A stretch of 64,000 nt of DNA from the NCBI GenBank assembly GCA_036362985.1, contig JAYGXS010000003.1, positions 64,655,298 through 64,719,297 of the forward strand. Reading direction: 5' to 3'. The notes under the pieces are model-generated. The model ran no database searches and was not told the DNA's origin. It was given only the letters and a program-made list of their open reading frames with translations. Position 1 is the first letter of the stretch; each line of letters starts with the position of its first letter. Positions 54,801 to 59,160 of the stretch are shown here, piece after piece. Source of the DNA: Ligula intestinalis (taxonomy: Eukaryota > Platyhelminthes > Cestoda > Diphyllobothriidea > Diphyllobothriidae). A program made the position numbers and the translations under genes.

Positions 54801-56740
54801 AAAGTAGAAGCTTGTTTCTTCAAAGTCTTCATATCTTTAACTTTTACGGCTATGAAAATGAGCTTTATGGAACAAAATGGCAGCATAAAGATCAACGGAA
54901 AAGAAAGGCAAGAGTACGGAAGTTCTGATGCTGCATAACTCACTTGGTTTATAGCGGTGCTGAAATCGAAGCCCTCAAGAGAAGCGAGTTTGGTCAGCGT
55001 CGTCTGCATTTCGCCAGCGGAATTACGCAGCGGGCTGATTAGGTCGATGCTGTTGAAGGTATTTAGCAGGTTCTCGAGGACAGTATTGATGGACTAAAGG
55101 TGGTACAGAAACCAAAAGAAAGGCGTACAAAGGAAATGTGTAAAAACAACAAAAAAGACTCAAAATTCGTAGGACATGCAGTCAGTTTATTTTACCCAGC
55201 CCACCTCGTCAAACCACGCGTTACAGCCAGAAAGCATACCAGTCAATACGCCTAATATTGACTCGGCTCGAGTCCTCTGTTCACTGGTGCATAAGAGAGG
55301 AGTGGGAATGAGACTGGTCCCCGGAGATCCATCCTCTGGACAAATCAGTGCAGCACTCATCAGAAAAATTCTCGGCGCGTTATCAGTTGTGGTTTGGAAA
55401 GGTTACCAACTCAGAGTGAGGTTACAAAGGTTCCTCCCCAATGCCGCCCTTACGGCATCTGCCCCCCTCTCCCTCCACTGACTGAGATCCGGAGCGTGTA
55501 GGAGTAGGGTCCAGATTGTGTGTATGACACGTGTGGATCAGCCATCGGCTACCTCAAGTAGCCTTGATTTAACCTTCTCTAACCATAACAAGCTGAGCAT
55601 GGGGGGGGGGGAAGTGACGTAGATGCCTTAAGAGTCTGTTTCATAATGAACAAATTCCCGCCCAAATCATGGTTGTGCTCACCGCATGGAATAAGGGTGG
55701 ATTCCTTCGCTCACGACGGTAAAACTATCGGTCTCTACAAACACATACATTTTAAAATCCCGCTCTGAAAAGTCCCATCAAGTGTTCCGTATGACGGGTC
55801 CCACTAATAGTCTACCAGATGGTTTAGCAGAGGTTGCTCTCAAAAAGACATTCGCTTGCTATGACTGAACAGCCTGACAGTACTGACAACGTACCACGCT
55901 TCATTAGCGTCCTTTTGATACTGCAGCTACTGTTCCGCGAAATAACTAGACAAATCTACATGTGTTTCCCATGCATTTCACCTTTATTGAGAGTCCCTTC
56001 ACTATCCGCCACCCATAGAAGCGAAATATGGGCCAGCAGATGGATGAACATGCAGGGCCCTCGTCCGCACTTGATCACTTCATCAAACTGAAGGAGGGTA
56101 GCGCATGCGTAGCATACCGGTAAGATCTGGGCTAGTGACAGCCCGAGCCAAATTAAGTGACCACACGACCCTGACTCCAAACTCCCGTTTTTTCCAATCT
56201 GGGAGTAGACCACAGAAAATAGGCCCGAAATGGCAATTCCAACCTCTCTGATCATTGACAGTTGTACTTTTCTTAGACATGAAATCGAGCAGGGTCACCT
56301 CTTCTAGACAGCCACATCTGTCTACCAGGAAAACGATCTGTGTATACAACACGCGTGCAGATTTGAGGGAGAAGGAGAAAGTCAGTTTCACTCTCCCGGT
56401 ATCCAACAGTAACTGCTTACACACCTGATTCGAGACCATCCATCCAATGCTTTCATCACCGGCCGCATCAACAAGGGTTTGATTGGCACAACGAGTGAGT
56501 AAGAGCTCAGCGACTCGCATCTTAAAGAGGCGCTCCAGTCGGAGATCACGCGGTTGATTTGGATCACTGGACTGCACAAAATTTGCAATATTAATGACAG
56601 TGTCATCGATGATGCGCGGACCACTTGGGTAACGGTTGGTGAGGTAGCGGCAGAACTCTGTCTGCATCAAACCGCCAGGCAGGAAAGTGCCCGTGCAGAC
56701 CAGCATGAGGAAGGCAGTCGCGAAGGTGAGAACTACGCCA
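21691..56740 (-). CDS. prom: Prominin-like (CD133 family) gene, 3' half; eight coding exons
   Basis: Exons in transcription order are 56740-56425, 55093-54944, 49708-49535, 48881-48825, 42862-42707, 41279-41158, 30422-30391 and 21800-21691. All junctions have AG acceptors and GT donors and every phase agrees, giving 371 residues and a TAA stop. Human prominin-1 from the same point, transmembrane segment 4, to its end is about 379 residues. The protein order is TM4, a cysteine-containing second extracellular loop with an N-glycosylation site, TM5 with FAVKLVSLYRK (human FAVKLAKYYRR), and a glycine- and tyrosine-rich cytoplasmic tail. Prominins are five-pass membrane glycoproteins that bind cholesterol and concentrate in plasma-membrane protrusions. 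The exons for the first three transmembrane segments must lie above 56741 and were not identified. Introns of up to 10.7 kb are full of transposons. Confidence 0.9.
22019..22345 (+). repeat. Dispersed repeat family A copy
   Basis: It begins with a segment like CGCGCGAAG and TGCCTCGGGCC, shared with the reverse complement of 7220-7300. It ends with CCTGGAAGCTCACAGCCA, TTAGGGTTAACCCTATTAG and CCCTAGCAC. The end differs from other copies by a TTAGGGTTAACCCTA palindrome. Confidence 0.55.
22346..24160. other. Prominin intron sequence; nothing recognised
   Basis: No exon, RNA gene or classified repeat was found. Minus frames at 22722-22931 and 22877-23146 are hydrophobic by composition only and have no supporting motif. 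A GT dinucleotide run lies at 24117-24138. Confidence 0.4.
24175..24710 (+). repeat. Dispersed repeat family B
   Basis: Shares blocks in inverted orientation with 43340-43800: the CTTAAGTGACAGTAG junction, ACTTAGTAAG-type runs, and AGCGCTGGGGCTTATACCCC-like segments. Within this copy, GCTGATTAA-AGCCA-CACTGGGCTCATA occurs twice (about 24529 and 24626). No protein motif is present. The family is unnamed to me. Confidence 0.45.
25506..25560 (-). repeat. PLE terminus, left arm of an inverted repeat at an assembly gap
   Basis: This 55-bp arm pairs with 25999-26053 at nearly every position. On the minus strand it reads CAAAACGTC, then GGGCAAATAAAATATTGG and TCCCAGAGAACGTCTC, the segment around and 3' of a hammerhead cleavage site. 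It runs directly into the N gap at 25561. Confidence 0.85.
25561..25960. other. Assembly gap (400 N)
   Basis: Exactly 400 unknown bases. Translated frames across it are meaningless. The gap separates two inverted copies of a PLE terminus. Confidence 1.
25975..26010 (+). ncRNA. Diverged hammerhead-like motif, second PLE subfamily
   Basis: CTTGACAATGG is followed by a GGCCTC-GAGCGAGAG-TCC hairpin-like block, then AAAACGTC and the terminal segment AAGCAAATAAAATATTGG. The 5' core is not a canonical CTGATGA and the GAAA block reads AAAA, so it is probably inactive. A similar variant lies at 59305-59338. Confidence 0.4.
25999..26053 (+). repeat. PLE terminus, right arm of the inverted repeat
   Basis: The reverse complement of 25506-25560 with about two mismatches. 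It continues inward through the diverged hammerhead-like motif at 25975-26010. Confidence 0.85.
26060..27100. other. Prominin intron sequence; no gene recognised
   Basis: No exon-like or RNA-like signal. Overlapping minus frames at 26786-27077 are rich in Leu, Ser and Pro and appear compositional. Confidence 0.4.
27105..27275 (-). mobile_element. tRNA-derived SINE, subtype X
   Basis: On the minus strand the head has an A-box-like TCTCAGTGGTTAGAGCATT and a degenerate B box. The body then reads GGCGGGTTGGGAGTGG, ACGGTTAATAAGCCATCAA and ends with GCAAAGTCTTTCTG. The same unit recurs at 27960-28145. Pol III A and B boxes mark it as tRNA-derived; no coding capacity. Confidence 0.65.
27395..27640 (-). 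mobile_element. tRNA-derived SINE, subtype Y, first tandem copy
   Basis: The minus strand has an A box GATAGCTCAATGTTTAAGGC and a B box GAATTCGAAACTC, then CTGATGACGGAAATATAAGC and GGCCTTTGTAGTGTCCCATG. The unit with its flank GGGGATATACAGTAGCAGAT is duplicated about 310 bp to the right (27705-27950). Confidence 0.65.
27705..27950 (-). mobile_element. tRNA-derived SINE, subtype Y, second tandem copy
   Basis: Homologous to 27395-27640 including flanking GGGGATATACAGTAACAGAT and ACGCGTACATC. This indicates a tandem segmental duplication rather than two insertions. The A and B boxes are more decayed. Confidence 0.6.
27960..28145 (-). mobile_element. tRNA-derived SINE, subtype X, second copy
   Basis: Similar to 27105-27275 through GGCAAAGTCTTTCTG, the GCCATCAATGTCC block, GTTTGGCTGGCTAATTACG and the CGGAGGTATCTCTCCGGCGG head segment, with a B box GGTTCGAGCC. 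Confidence 0.6.
28240..28335. repeat. PLE terminal fragments joined head to head
   Basis: The left part, AGAAGTAGAAGACGACTCGA and TCGCTGGG, is in the orientation of 58229-58250. The right part, TCTCAATTACTTCCTGGGAC and TCGCATGTTCGCTTGTATTA, is in the opposite orientation (compare the reverse complement of 58195-58235). The two meet near 28280, giving a fold-back junction without the hammerhead core. Confidence 0.5.
28960..29170 (-). mobile_element. tRNA-derived SINE copy
   Basis: It shares the body GTCATTTCTGGCTCATTAG and CAAGCCATACCCAACACC (plus strand) with the SINE at 46258-46440 in the opposite orientation. The tRNA-like head is decayed. A 90-codon plus frame over it (28993-29265) is a by-product. 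Confidence 0.5.
29590..29815 (+). pseudogene. RTE-type retrotransposon 3' end, another subfamily
   Basis: Plus-strand translation gives QLKTWLSTAKSDAERMGF, YGLREWNKHWVDICDTLAF, DRCQ, a stop and AAAIREADSS. This aligns with the C-terminal end of the RTE at 31453 (QLKTWLDTVRQDMETVL, FGLRRWRRDWVELSRSAA). It is diverged enough to be a different RTE subfamily, in the opposite orientation. Only the last 60 or so codons are visible. Confidence 0.65.
29830..30390. other. Prominin intron; nothing recognised
   Basis: Purine-rich sequence with no protein motif or RNA gene. The minus frame at 29822-30070 has no supporting feature. Confidence 0.35.
30391..30422 (-). CDS. prom: Prominin microexon (32 bp): basic part of the cytoplasmic tail
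   Basis: The acceptor is CTTCATTTTAG (AG at 30424-30423) and the donor is AAAAAAG followed by GTACGT (GT at 30390-30389). One base completes the proline codon split at 41158, then KGRGPKGSKK follows, and one base is left for the next junction. The phases fit both neighbours exactly, and both splice sites are good. The sequence is basic, plausible just inside the membrane. There is no clear human counterpart, so support comes from splice sites and phase rather than similarity. Confidence 0.72.
30423..31197. other. Prominin intron; no gene recognised
   Basis: Overlapping plus frames (30543-30815, 30635-31024 and 30796-31044) have no recognisable motif and no splice support. Confidence 0.35.
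31198..31255. repeat. TTC/CTT microsatellite
   Basis: A pyrimidine tract of TTC and CTC repeats, GAA-rich on the minus strand. It lies about 200 bp beyond the RTE stop in element orientation and could mark the decayed 3' tail of the RTE, since RTE elements often end in short tandem repeats. Confidence 0.6.
31633..33522 (-). pseudogene. RTE reverse transcriptase region (629-codon open stretch)
   Basis: RT motifs are in order: GILVPVHKKGDKTRCANYRG (231-250), motif A VDFAAEFDSIHRESLW (316-331), SGVQQGCVLSPILFN (372-386) and the catalytic YADDIAL (416-422). The C-terminal part, GCECWAVRAEDERRLEVFDH and CLRTILRVKYSDFI, is typical of RTE elements. The open stretch ends in a TGA by a one-base shift near 31640, and the adjacent frame carries the remaining codons, GGQLKTWLDTVRQDMETVLG to the TAG at 31455-31453. 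Upstream the same frame continues into the endonuclease past a TAG near 33537. Confidence 0.9.
33841..34560 (-). pseudogene. RTE apurinic/apyrimidinic-type endonuclease domain
   Basis: The start of the domain, RTLGYGCWNVRTFLEPG, is in one frame. After a one-base shift near 34320 the next frame gives VCCLSEVRLPDSGAREIKIP, SVYAPTSAAEQQEKDNFYSQ and the ARDWNGRTG motif. A TGA at 33844-33842 then interrupts the frame. The catalytic Asn, Glu, Asp and Asn positions of the exonuclease-endonuclease-phosphatase fold are recognisable. The last motifs, SQIDYILVGSRF and HGSDHVLVRTRL, follow after the stop, near 33770-33630. The enzyme nicks the target site for primed reverse transcription. Confidence 0.82.
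34670..35240 (+). pseudogene. C-terminal end of a Jockey/CR1-like non-LTR retrotransposon
   Basis: Plus-strand translation ends LRSGYSMLLRQHQQRLYPST, NCPDCGIFPHDCPHLFI and FTPVDIWPKPEEVSAFL. The pattern of R-S-G-Y, CxxC with two histidines, then DLW-x-x-P-x-E-V-x-x-FL is the usual C-terminus of Jockey-, I- or CR1-like elements. A second copy of the same family lies at 44500-44850. The element is severely 5'-truncated: only about 180 codons remain and the start of the frame has no support. It faces away from the adjacent RTE. Confidence 0.72.
35241..36003. other. Prominin intron; no gene recognised
   Basis: A minus frame (35030-35491) overlaps the non-LTR remnant and is a shadow. A CG-rich stretch with GCGCGCGTG-type runs lies at 35830-35950. 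Confidence 0.4.
36004..36081. repeat. Short hairpin-forming inverted repeat
   Basis: ATAGACAGCAGAATT (36005-36019) pairs with AATTCTGCTGTCTAT (36066-36080). After two unpaired bases on each side, ATGGAA pairs with TTCCAT. The loop is about 31 bp. This could be a miniature foldback element; no target duplication was seen. Confidence 0.75.
36082..39440. other. Prominin intron; no gene recognised, one shared repeat fragment
   Basis: 36795-36880 shares GTTCCAGTTCATTCCGTC and CTTCTGCTGTCGACA with 15405-15505. The 155-codon plus frame at 36827-37294 begins inside that repeat and shows no protein motif. Simple runs occur at 36410-36424 (CA) and 38190-38204 (CT). Nothing else is supported. Confidence 0.4.
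39451..39530 (-). tRNA. tRNA-like sequence, probably pseudogene or SINE head
   Basis: On the minus strand a 7-bp acceptor stem can form between GCGTTTG and CGAACGT. The A box TAGCTCAGTCGTTAGCGC and the B box GGTTCAGATCCC are good, and the T arm GCGGG-TTCAGAT-CCCGC is perfect. The anticodon arm does not fold into a clean 5-bp stem, so no anticodon is assigned. This favours a tRNA pseudogene or a tRNA-derived SINE over a working gene. No SINE body was recognised next to it. Confidence 0.55.
39690..40625 (-). pseudogene. Decayed, 5'-truncated RTE copy
   Basis: Minus-strand similarity to the 3' third of the RTE at 31453-34640. The clearest stretch, 40162-39953, reads ASVRSVLFYGCECWVLRMEN, LDHRCLRTILRMKYTDFVP and NEIVRTRCDRIAKISQ. 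The 3' end near 39719 matches the RTE terminus. Stops and small deletions occur throughout, and the copy fades above about 40620. Confidence 0.82.
41158..41279 (-). CDS. prom: Prominin exon: transmembrane segment 5
   Basis: The acceptor is CCACCTCACAG (AG at 41281-41280) and the donor is CC followed by GTAAGTG (GT at 41157-41156). It starts in phase 0 with NGFWASFGICLLLSIISLIF followed by AVKLVSLYRKIEKYSPDYEE. This matches human [20 protein letters not shown] and AVKLAKYYRRMDSEDVYDD. The hydrophobic core is about 20 residues and is followed by a basic stop-transfer cluster. It ends two bases into a codon. Confidence 0.92.
41551..41758 (+). repeat. Partial hAT-like MITE copy
   Basis: It begins GGCAAAGGTAGCTTATGTAG, like the left inverted repeat of the MITE at 7541-8114. 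The interior has GCGGCCACTGG, TTGTTCCACATGCAATTTC and GGGGCTTCGCGCC. The right end is missing, so no target duplication can be tested. It lies 270 bp upstream of the TM5 exon. Confidence 0.65.
42707..42862 (-). CDS. prom: Prominin exon: end of extracellular loop 2 with conserved cysteines
   Basis: The acceptor is TTTATTCAG (AG at 42864-42863) behind a long pyrimidine tract, and the donor is CTT followed by GTACGG (GT at 42706-42705). It encodes 52 residues in phase 0. SWRDIPCTNLHTA and VDAVCVNYLGPL align with the two-cysteine stretch of human prominin-1, KVASCKPVATA and VDVFLCSYIIDPL. This is the strongest family-specific match outside TM5. A second possible acceptor 30 bp upstream, AATTATCAG, would add ten residues in frame. 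Confidence 0.87.
43340..43860 (-). repeat. Dispersed repeat family B, inverted relative to 24175-24710
   Basis: The matching blocks of 24175-24710 appear in reverse: AGATCAAGGGGGTATAAGCC, CTACTGTCACTTAAGACTAA and GGTGATGGTGAAGAGCGCGG. There is no coding content. Confidence 0.45.
43935..44400. other. Open minus frame without recognised similarity
   Basis: A 154-codon minus frame (43934-44398) has no recognisable domain, and a plus frame overlaps it. It lies between repeat family B and a non-LTR remnant, within a prominin intron. I do not treat it as a gene. Confidence 0.3.
44490..44850 (+). pseudogene. Second copy of the Jockey/CR1-like C-terminal fragment
   Basis: LRSGFSMLLRQYQYRFETSF, VFPHDCQHLFACSSRP and SMDLWIKPVEVSAF match the fragment at 34670-35240. 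The first CxxC reads VCSVF, so one zinc ligand is lost. It is shorter and more decayed than the first copy and in the same orientation. Confidence 0.7.
44851..46255. other. Prominin intron; nothing recognised
   Basis: No protein motif, RNA gene or classified repeat. A GC-rich area with CGGCGG-type repeats lies around 45380-45450. Confidence 0.4.
46258..46440 (+). mobile_element. tRNA-derived SINE with well-preserved tRNA-like head
   Basis: The head (46258-46328) folds like a tRNA: acceptor GGAGCCC with GGGTTCC, A box TGGACTAGTGGTAGAGT and B box GGTTCAAACCT. The body follows with ACTGGCTGATGACGGCCAAT and AAGCCAAAAATGGC, the reverse complement of the body in the SINEs at 28960-29170. The anticodon stem is imperfect. 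This is the best-preserved SINE promoter in the window. Confidence 0.72.
46878..46927. repeat. Tandem repeat, 25 bp times two
   Basis: Two exact copies of a unit GACGCAACACCG followed by TTTCAGGGGAACG. They are followed by GACGCG, perhaps the start of a third unit. Confidence 0.9.
46928..48160. other. Prominin intron; simple repeats only
   Basis: A G-rich run at 47034-47052 and a GA run at about 47061-47073. No gene or classified repeat is visible up to 48160. Confidence 0.4.
48165..48245 (-). repeat. Decayed PLE terminus with remnant hammerhead region
   Basis: The minus strand reads GAAACTAATCCGTGGTTGAG, TCCAAATAAGTCAGACGACT and CTTCCAGCGATCGCGTG. The order resembles stem II, core and the 3' terminal block of the intact motifs. 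The CTGATGA and GAAA blocks are damaged. Confidence 0.45.
48825..48881 (-). CDS. prom: Prominin exon (57 bp): extracellular loop 2
   Basis: This short exon encodes RVVNIVEFDGQTVIYTGLL, which aligns with human LERVTRILASLDFAQNFI. The acceptor is GTGGAG (48883-48882), without a strong pyrimidine tract, and the donor is CTT followed by GTGAAG (48824-48823). With these sites both junction phases are 0, as the neighbouring exons require. A rival donor at 48832 would break the frame. It is the least certain exon of the model; transcript evidence could move either edge. Confidence 0.6.
49040..49411 (+). other. Two overlapping plus frames, possible transposon remnant
   Basis: Frames of 156 codons (48941-49411) and 96 codons (49060-49350) overlap on the plus strand with a minus frame opposite. 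Translated pieces such as HLARIPLTWEWHNGHIKWES and LDYCSSGPSYPVGWQPSKLR look compositionally protein-like, but I recognise no domain. It lies inside the 654-bp prominin intron between exons 48825-48881 and 49535-49708, so it is unlikely to be a host gene. Confidence 0.3.
49535..49708 (-). CDS. prom: Prominin exon: extracellular loop 2, helical region
   Basis: The acceptor follows a strong CTTCTTCTTGTCTCC tract (AG at 49710-49709) and the donor is GAT followed by GTGAGT (GT at 49534-49533). It encodes 58 residues, phase 0 at both ends, from ADLKSPVDELENKHQ to FLQDLEQTVPD. The composition is rich in leucine, glutamine and charged residues, as expected for the helical bundle in the second loop of prominins. 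Confidence 0.85.
49709..51755. other. Prominin intron; nothing recognised
   Basis: No motif-bearing frame, RNA gene or classified repeat. Confidence 0.4.
51760..52140 (-). pseudogene. Heavily decayed RTE fragment
   Basis: Minus-strand nucleotide similarity to 31740-32100 of the RTE: the GCGAGATGCTCGCGATGTCG end, GTCGCAGCGAGTGCGAAC, the region for the tyrosine-cysteine motif, and GATGGAGATATCGCGTCAG. No frame longer than a few dozen codons survives. Confidence 0.6.
52194..52207. repeat. TA microsatellite
   Basis: A short run of alternating T and A within a prominin intron. Confidence 0.8.
52208..54245. other. Prominin intron; possible RTE 5' end near 53420-53530
   Basis: TTCAAGAGCCTGACTGCAAG, then GCAGACGTAGTAATCAAA and TTATTTAACGGCAGCTCGTG, resembles the RTE 5' untranslated region at 34615-34690 (CTCAAGAACCTAACCACAAG, ACCTATTTAATGGCGGTTCA). 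Otherwise nothing is supported. Confidence 0.4.
54250..54345 (+). mobile_element. tRNA-like SINE head fragment
   Basis: An A-box-like CATGGCTTAATGGTATGAGC is followed 45 bp later by a B-box-like GAGATCGATCCC. This is the spacing of a pol III promoter. The body does not clearly match the SINEs at 27105-29170. Confidence 0.5.
54706..54851. repeat. Tandem duplication, two 73-bp units
   Basis: The units 54706-54778 and 54779-54851 differ at only a few positions. Each contains CACAAAAGTAGAAGC, TGTTTCTTCAAAGT and CATATCTTTAACTTTTACGG. They lie about 90 bp downstream of the prominin donor at 54943. Confidence 0.92.
54944..55093 (-). CDS. prom: Prominin exon: extracellular loop 2
   Basis: The acceptor is CCACCTTTAG (AG at 55095-55094) and the donor is CAA followed by GTGAGT (GT at 54943-54942). 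It encodes 50 residues in phase 0, starting SINTVLENLLNTFNSID and ending EGFDFSTAINQ. This parallels the human stretch SISSELESLKVNL through MNYDSYLAQ. A 73-bp tandem duplication sits in the following intron at 54706-54851. Confidence 0.88.
56425..56740 (-). CDS. prom: Prominin exon: transmembrane segment 4 and start of extracellular loop 2
   Basis: The acceptor is GTTCATTCAG (AG at 56742-56741) behind a C/T-rich tract, and the donor is CAG followed by GTGTGTAAG (GT at 56424-56423). The 316 bases finish one split codon and encode 105 residues. They begin with the hydrophobic GVVLTFATAFLMLVCTG and continue into a loop with cysteines at EFCRYL and LTRCANQTL; N-Q-T is a glycosylation sequon. The open frame continues past the donor to 56083, but the splice site and the human alignment argue for stopping at 56425. 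The partner exon upstream was not found. Confidence 0.85.
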
Positions 56741-56742
56741 CT

Positions 56743-58220
56743 GAATGAACGGGGAGAGAAAAAAAGAGTCAGTTATGCAAGCCCACAGGGTAGCTTACGA
56801 AGGAACTACAGTCGATTGTATATCTGATGAAATGTGAACATCACCATTTGAGTGGGACAGTTAACACACAATTGAAGTTGTTTATTTTGTTCAGTGAGTT
56901 GACTTGAGGCGTAAAGGACTGTTTATTATGAAACGGTTCAGGTCAGATGAGTATACTGGGGGGCGAATAGGGGCGAAAGGGGGCCAAGTCAAACGCTTGG
57001 TGATATCGAAGGGATTTCCTATGCTATGAAACTATATGAAACACTATAAAAGAACATCCATAAAGACCAGACACTTTTTTCATGATATTTGTTCAGAGAA
57101 TGGAAAATTTTATTTTGCGTTTATGAAATCGAGGTAAATGCACGAATGAGATAACGCATTATTATCGGAAAAAGAAGAGCGGAATTCTGTTTTACGAATC
57201 TGTAGGCTTTTGCACGAAGAGACCTTCTCTAAATTCAAAAAGTAAGTTAACCTAGTACACCCGATTTTCGGAATTTTCCGCTTTTCTAAAAAGGCTGATA
57301 TTTCTAAACAATGTAATATTATTTGATTAACCGCCGTATGCCTTCTTTTTGTGAATTATCCTTCCTTTATCAGTTGCGCTTGCGTGGCAGGGAGTTTTTT
57401 GGAAAAATTCTTGGATTTCGTAGGTTAGAAAACACCTACTCTACGAGGAAAGTGATACACACAGACATCCCGGAGGATAAACTTATCGCCCACGAAATCC
57501 TAGATTCGACCTTCAGCGGGGGAGATAAATGTCCAAGAGAGCGCGAATACGAAAAACCGATTGCGCATCAGCAGAACCCAAATAACATGCGCGCACGCGT
57601 ACAAATCGGAAATGAAAATCAGTTTATTCTCGTCGTAGGCTGCCAGTATCGACGCAGACAAAGGCCTGTGCTATAGGCATTCACCAAGAAAAAACTGCCG
57701 ACGGAAGATAAAAAGGCGCTTGCCGTTTCATCTGCCGAACAAAGGGAGGAATGCGAATTCCTGCAGAGGCGGAGCAGAAACTTGCAAGCGGTGTAAATTT
57801 AGATGACCGGGACTGAAATAGCGGCAACAGGATCTCGTTTTTTAGAAATGCATCAGGTTCCGGGATCAAGACAATATAAAGAGGACTATAGAGGGAAGTG
57901 GGTACGGCAGACAAACTGCCACAAAGTCCACCATCATGGCACTAAACATAGGCTGATCCATTACTCCACCAATCTCCGTCAACTGGGATCTCAGACTGGT
58001 GAGAGTGATCATAAGGTAACAAGGTGGAATCCTACTTTTAGTCCCAGAAATTGTTTAAATAATCTAATGATTTTGCAACAAAATAGCGCGCCATAGATAA
58101 ACACATAAATTTACTTAGACTTCTTGCTTACTTATAGTTTATTGGATGTGACAAATTTGGAAATTTTTTACTTGCTTATACATCATAGCTTGCTAATACA
58201 AGCGAATACGCGAGTCCCAG
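56743..58220. other. Upstream prominin intron or flank; no exon identified
   Basis: The exon for transmembrane segment 3 and the following cytoplasmic loop should lie above 56741. I found no minus-strand stretch with a plausible hydrophobic segment, matching phase and splice sites. Frames at 57323-57676 (plus) and 57681-57914 (minus) have no recognised motif. Confidence 0.4.
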
Positions 58221-58228
58221 GAAGCAAT

Positions 58229-58313
58229 TGAGAAGTAAAAGACGACTCAATCACTGGGAAAATATGTTTATTCACCTGATGTTTCGAAATCCGTCGCGGA
58301 TTTATCATCAGAC
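58229..58313 (-). repeat. PLE terminus, left arm of an inverted pair
   Basis: About 85 bp pairing with 58479-58564, separated by about 165 bp. It includes the minus-strand hammerhead at 58316-58274 and the terminal block CCAGTGATTGAGTCGTC. Confidence 0.8.
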
Positions 58314-58316
58314 AGA
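58274..58316 (-). ncRNA. Hammerhead ribozyme motif in a PLE terminus, minus strand
   Basis: On the minus strand: CTGATGA (58311-58305), a perfect 7-bp stem II AAATCCG with CGGATTT around a CGA loop (58303-58287), GAAA (58285-58282) and the cleavage triplet ATC (58280-58278) in place of GTC. Only the last two positions of the triplet are essential in hammerheads, so ATC is permitted. Stem I pairing is weaker than in the plus-strand partner. Confidence 0.72.
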
Positions 58317-58476
58317 CCATCACACAATCCTATGCCAACACAGCAGGGCCAGATGGTCATTGCTGACACAACTAATCAGCACACACTCAAGCCATTTATC
58401 GATTTTTCTGTATGTTTAAATTTTACGACAAAACCCTGTGCGCACACAAACAGATTCTGCTACCGTTCTGTGAGTA

Positions 58477-58520
58477 TGTCTCTGATGATGAATCCGCGAC
58501 GGATTTCGAAACGTCAGGCA
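58477..58520 (+). ncRNA. Hammerhead ribozyme motif in a PLE terminus, plus strand
   Basis: The clearest example in the window: CTGATGA (58482-58488), stem II AATCCG with CGGATT around CGA (58491-58505), GAAA (58508-58511) and GTC (58513-58515) with cleavage expected after 58515. Stem I forms between TGTCT (58477-58481) and AGGCA (58516-58520) with one G-T wobble. Helix III is the two-pair stub AC with GT without a loop, as in short hammerheads that work as dimers. It is followed by the PLE terminal block AATAAACATATTGG and CCCAGCGATCGAGTCGTC. Confidence 0.8.
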
Positions 58521-58564
58521 AATAAACATATTGGCCCAGCGATCGAGTCGTCTTTTACTTTTCA
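58479..58564 (+). repeat. PLE terminus, right arm of the inverted pair
   Basis: The reverse complement of 58229-58313 with a few differences. No PLE coding sequence lies between the arms. Confidence 0.8.
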
Positions 58565-58589
58565 ACATCTGAGTTATTGGGTTTCTTAA

Positions 58590-58715
58590 TATTCCTGAAA
58601 AAAAATTGGTTGTTAGGAGTTCGTCTACTTCAGCCAACCTGAGGTCTAACTTATCGTTCTAAAGTTAGATTAGTTCAGTTAACGGCACGAAGCGCCGCGC
58701 ACACCTTTAATTTAC
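58590..58715 (+). repeat. Partial hAT-like MITE copy
   Basis: Plus-strand similarity to 7800-7925: TTGTTAGGAGTTCGTCTACT, then TTCTAAAGTTAGATTAG, ACGGCACGAAGCGCCG and ACACCTTTAATTTACAGG. It lacks both ends. Confidence 0.65.
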
Positions 58716-58894
58716 AGGCACAACAACATAACGTTAATTTATTTTATCTGGCGAGGAGCCAAACGAAGAAAACCAACGGGACAGCCAGAACGGACACACT
58801 GGTGAGCAATACCTTATATTGTTGGTGTATCCGAAGAATTCGCTCGACTGAACAGCGAAGTTGGAATTGGCGTCGCTTACAGACTGGAAGCAAC

Positions 58895-59160
58895 AATTCA
58901 CAGGCAACTTATGCGGCCCAAGGACCCATTAACAAAAAGTCCGGTGACATTTACCTCATCGACTGTCTTTGTGGTCAAGCCAATTATGCTGGTGAAATCG
59001 GCAAACGGATTTTCACGAGAATTAACCAGCACGAACTCGCCGTGTGACGATTGGACACGCTTACCCTGGTAGCCGCCCACGCATCCACGCCAGGGCATGG
59101 CTTCCAATGCGTGCAAATACTAGGTCATTCAGACGACCGAACTTAGCGCCTGCTGCGGGA
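58895..59160 (+). pseudogene. PLE GIY-YIG fragment
   Basis: Plus-strand translation gives KSGDIYLIDCLCGQANYAGE and IGKRIFTRINQHELAV, a GIY-YIG core, followed by a stop and VAAHASTPGHGFQCVQILGH. This matches the order in the PLE at 12565 (VVAHSTGPDHIFKFAEAEIL). It lacks the reverse transcriptase. It is followed 150 bp later by a hammerhead-like motif in the same orientation. Confidence 0.72.

Noticed and set aside
55600..55613. G-run and other homopolymers as regulatory G-quadruplex sites
   Set aside because: Single homopolymer runs without spaced G-tracts; lengths are likely to be assembly-sensitive.
56083..56424. Continuation of the prominin open frame beyond 56425
   Set aside because: A CAG/GTGTGTAAG donor and phase agreement with the next exon place the exon end at 56425; the remaining codons have no prominin counterpart.
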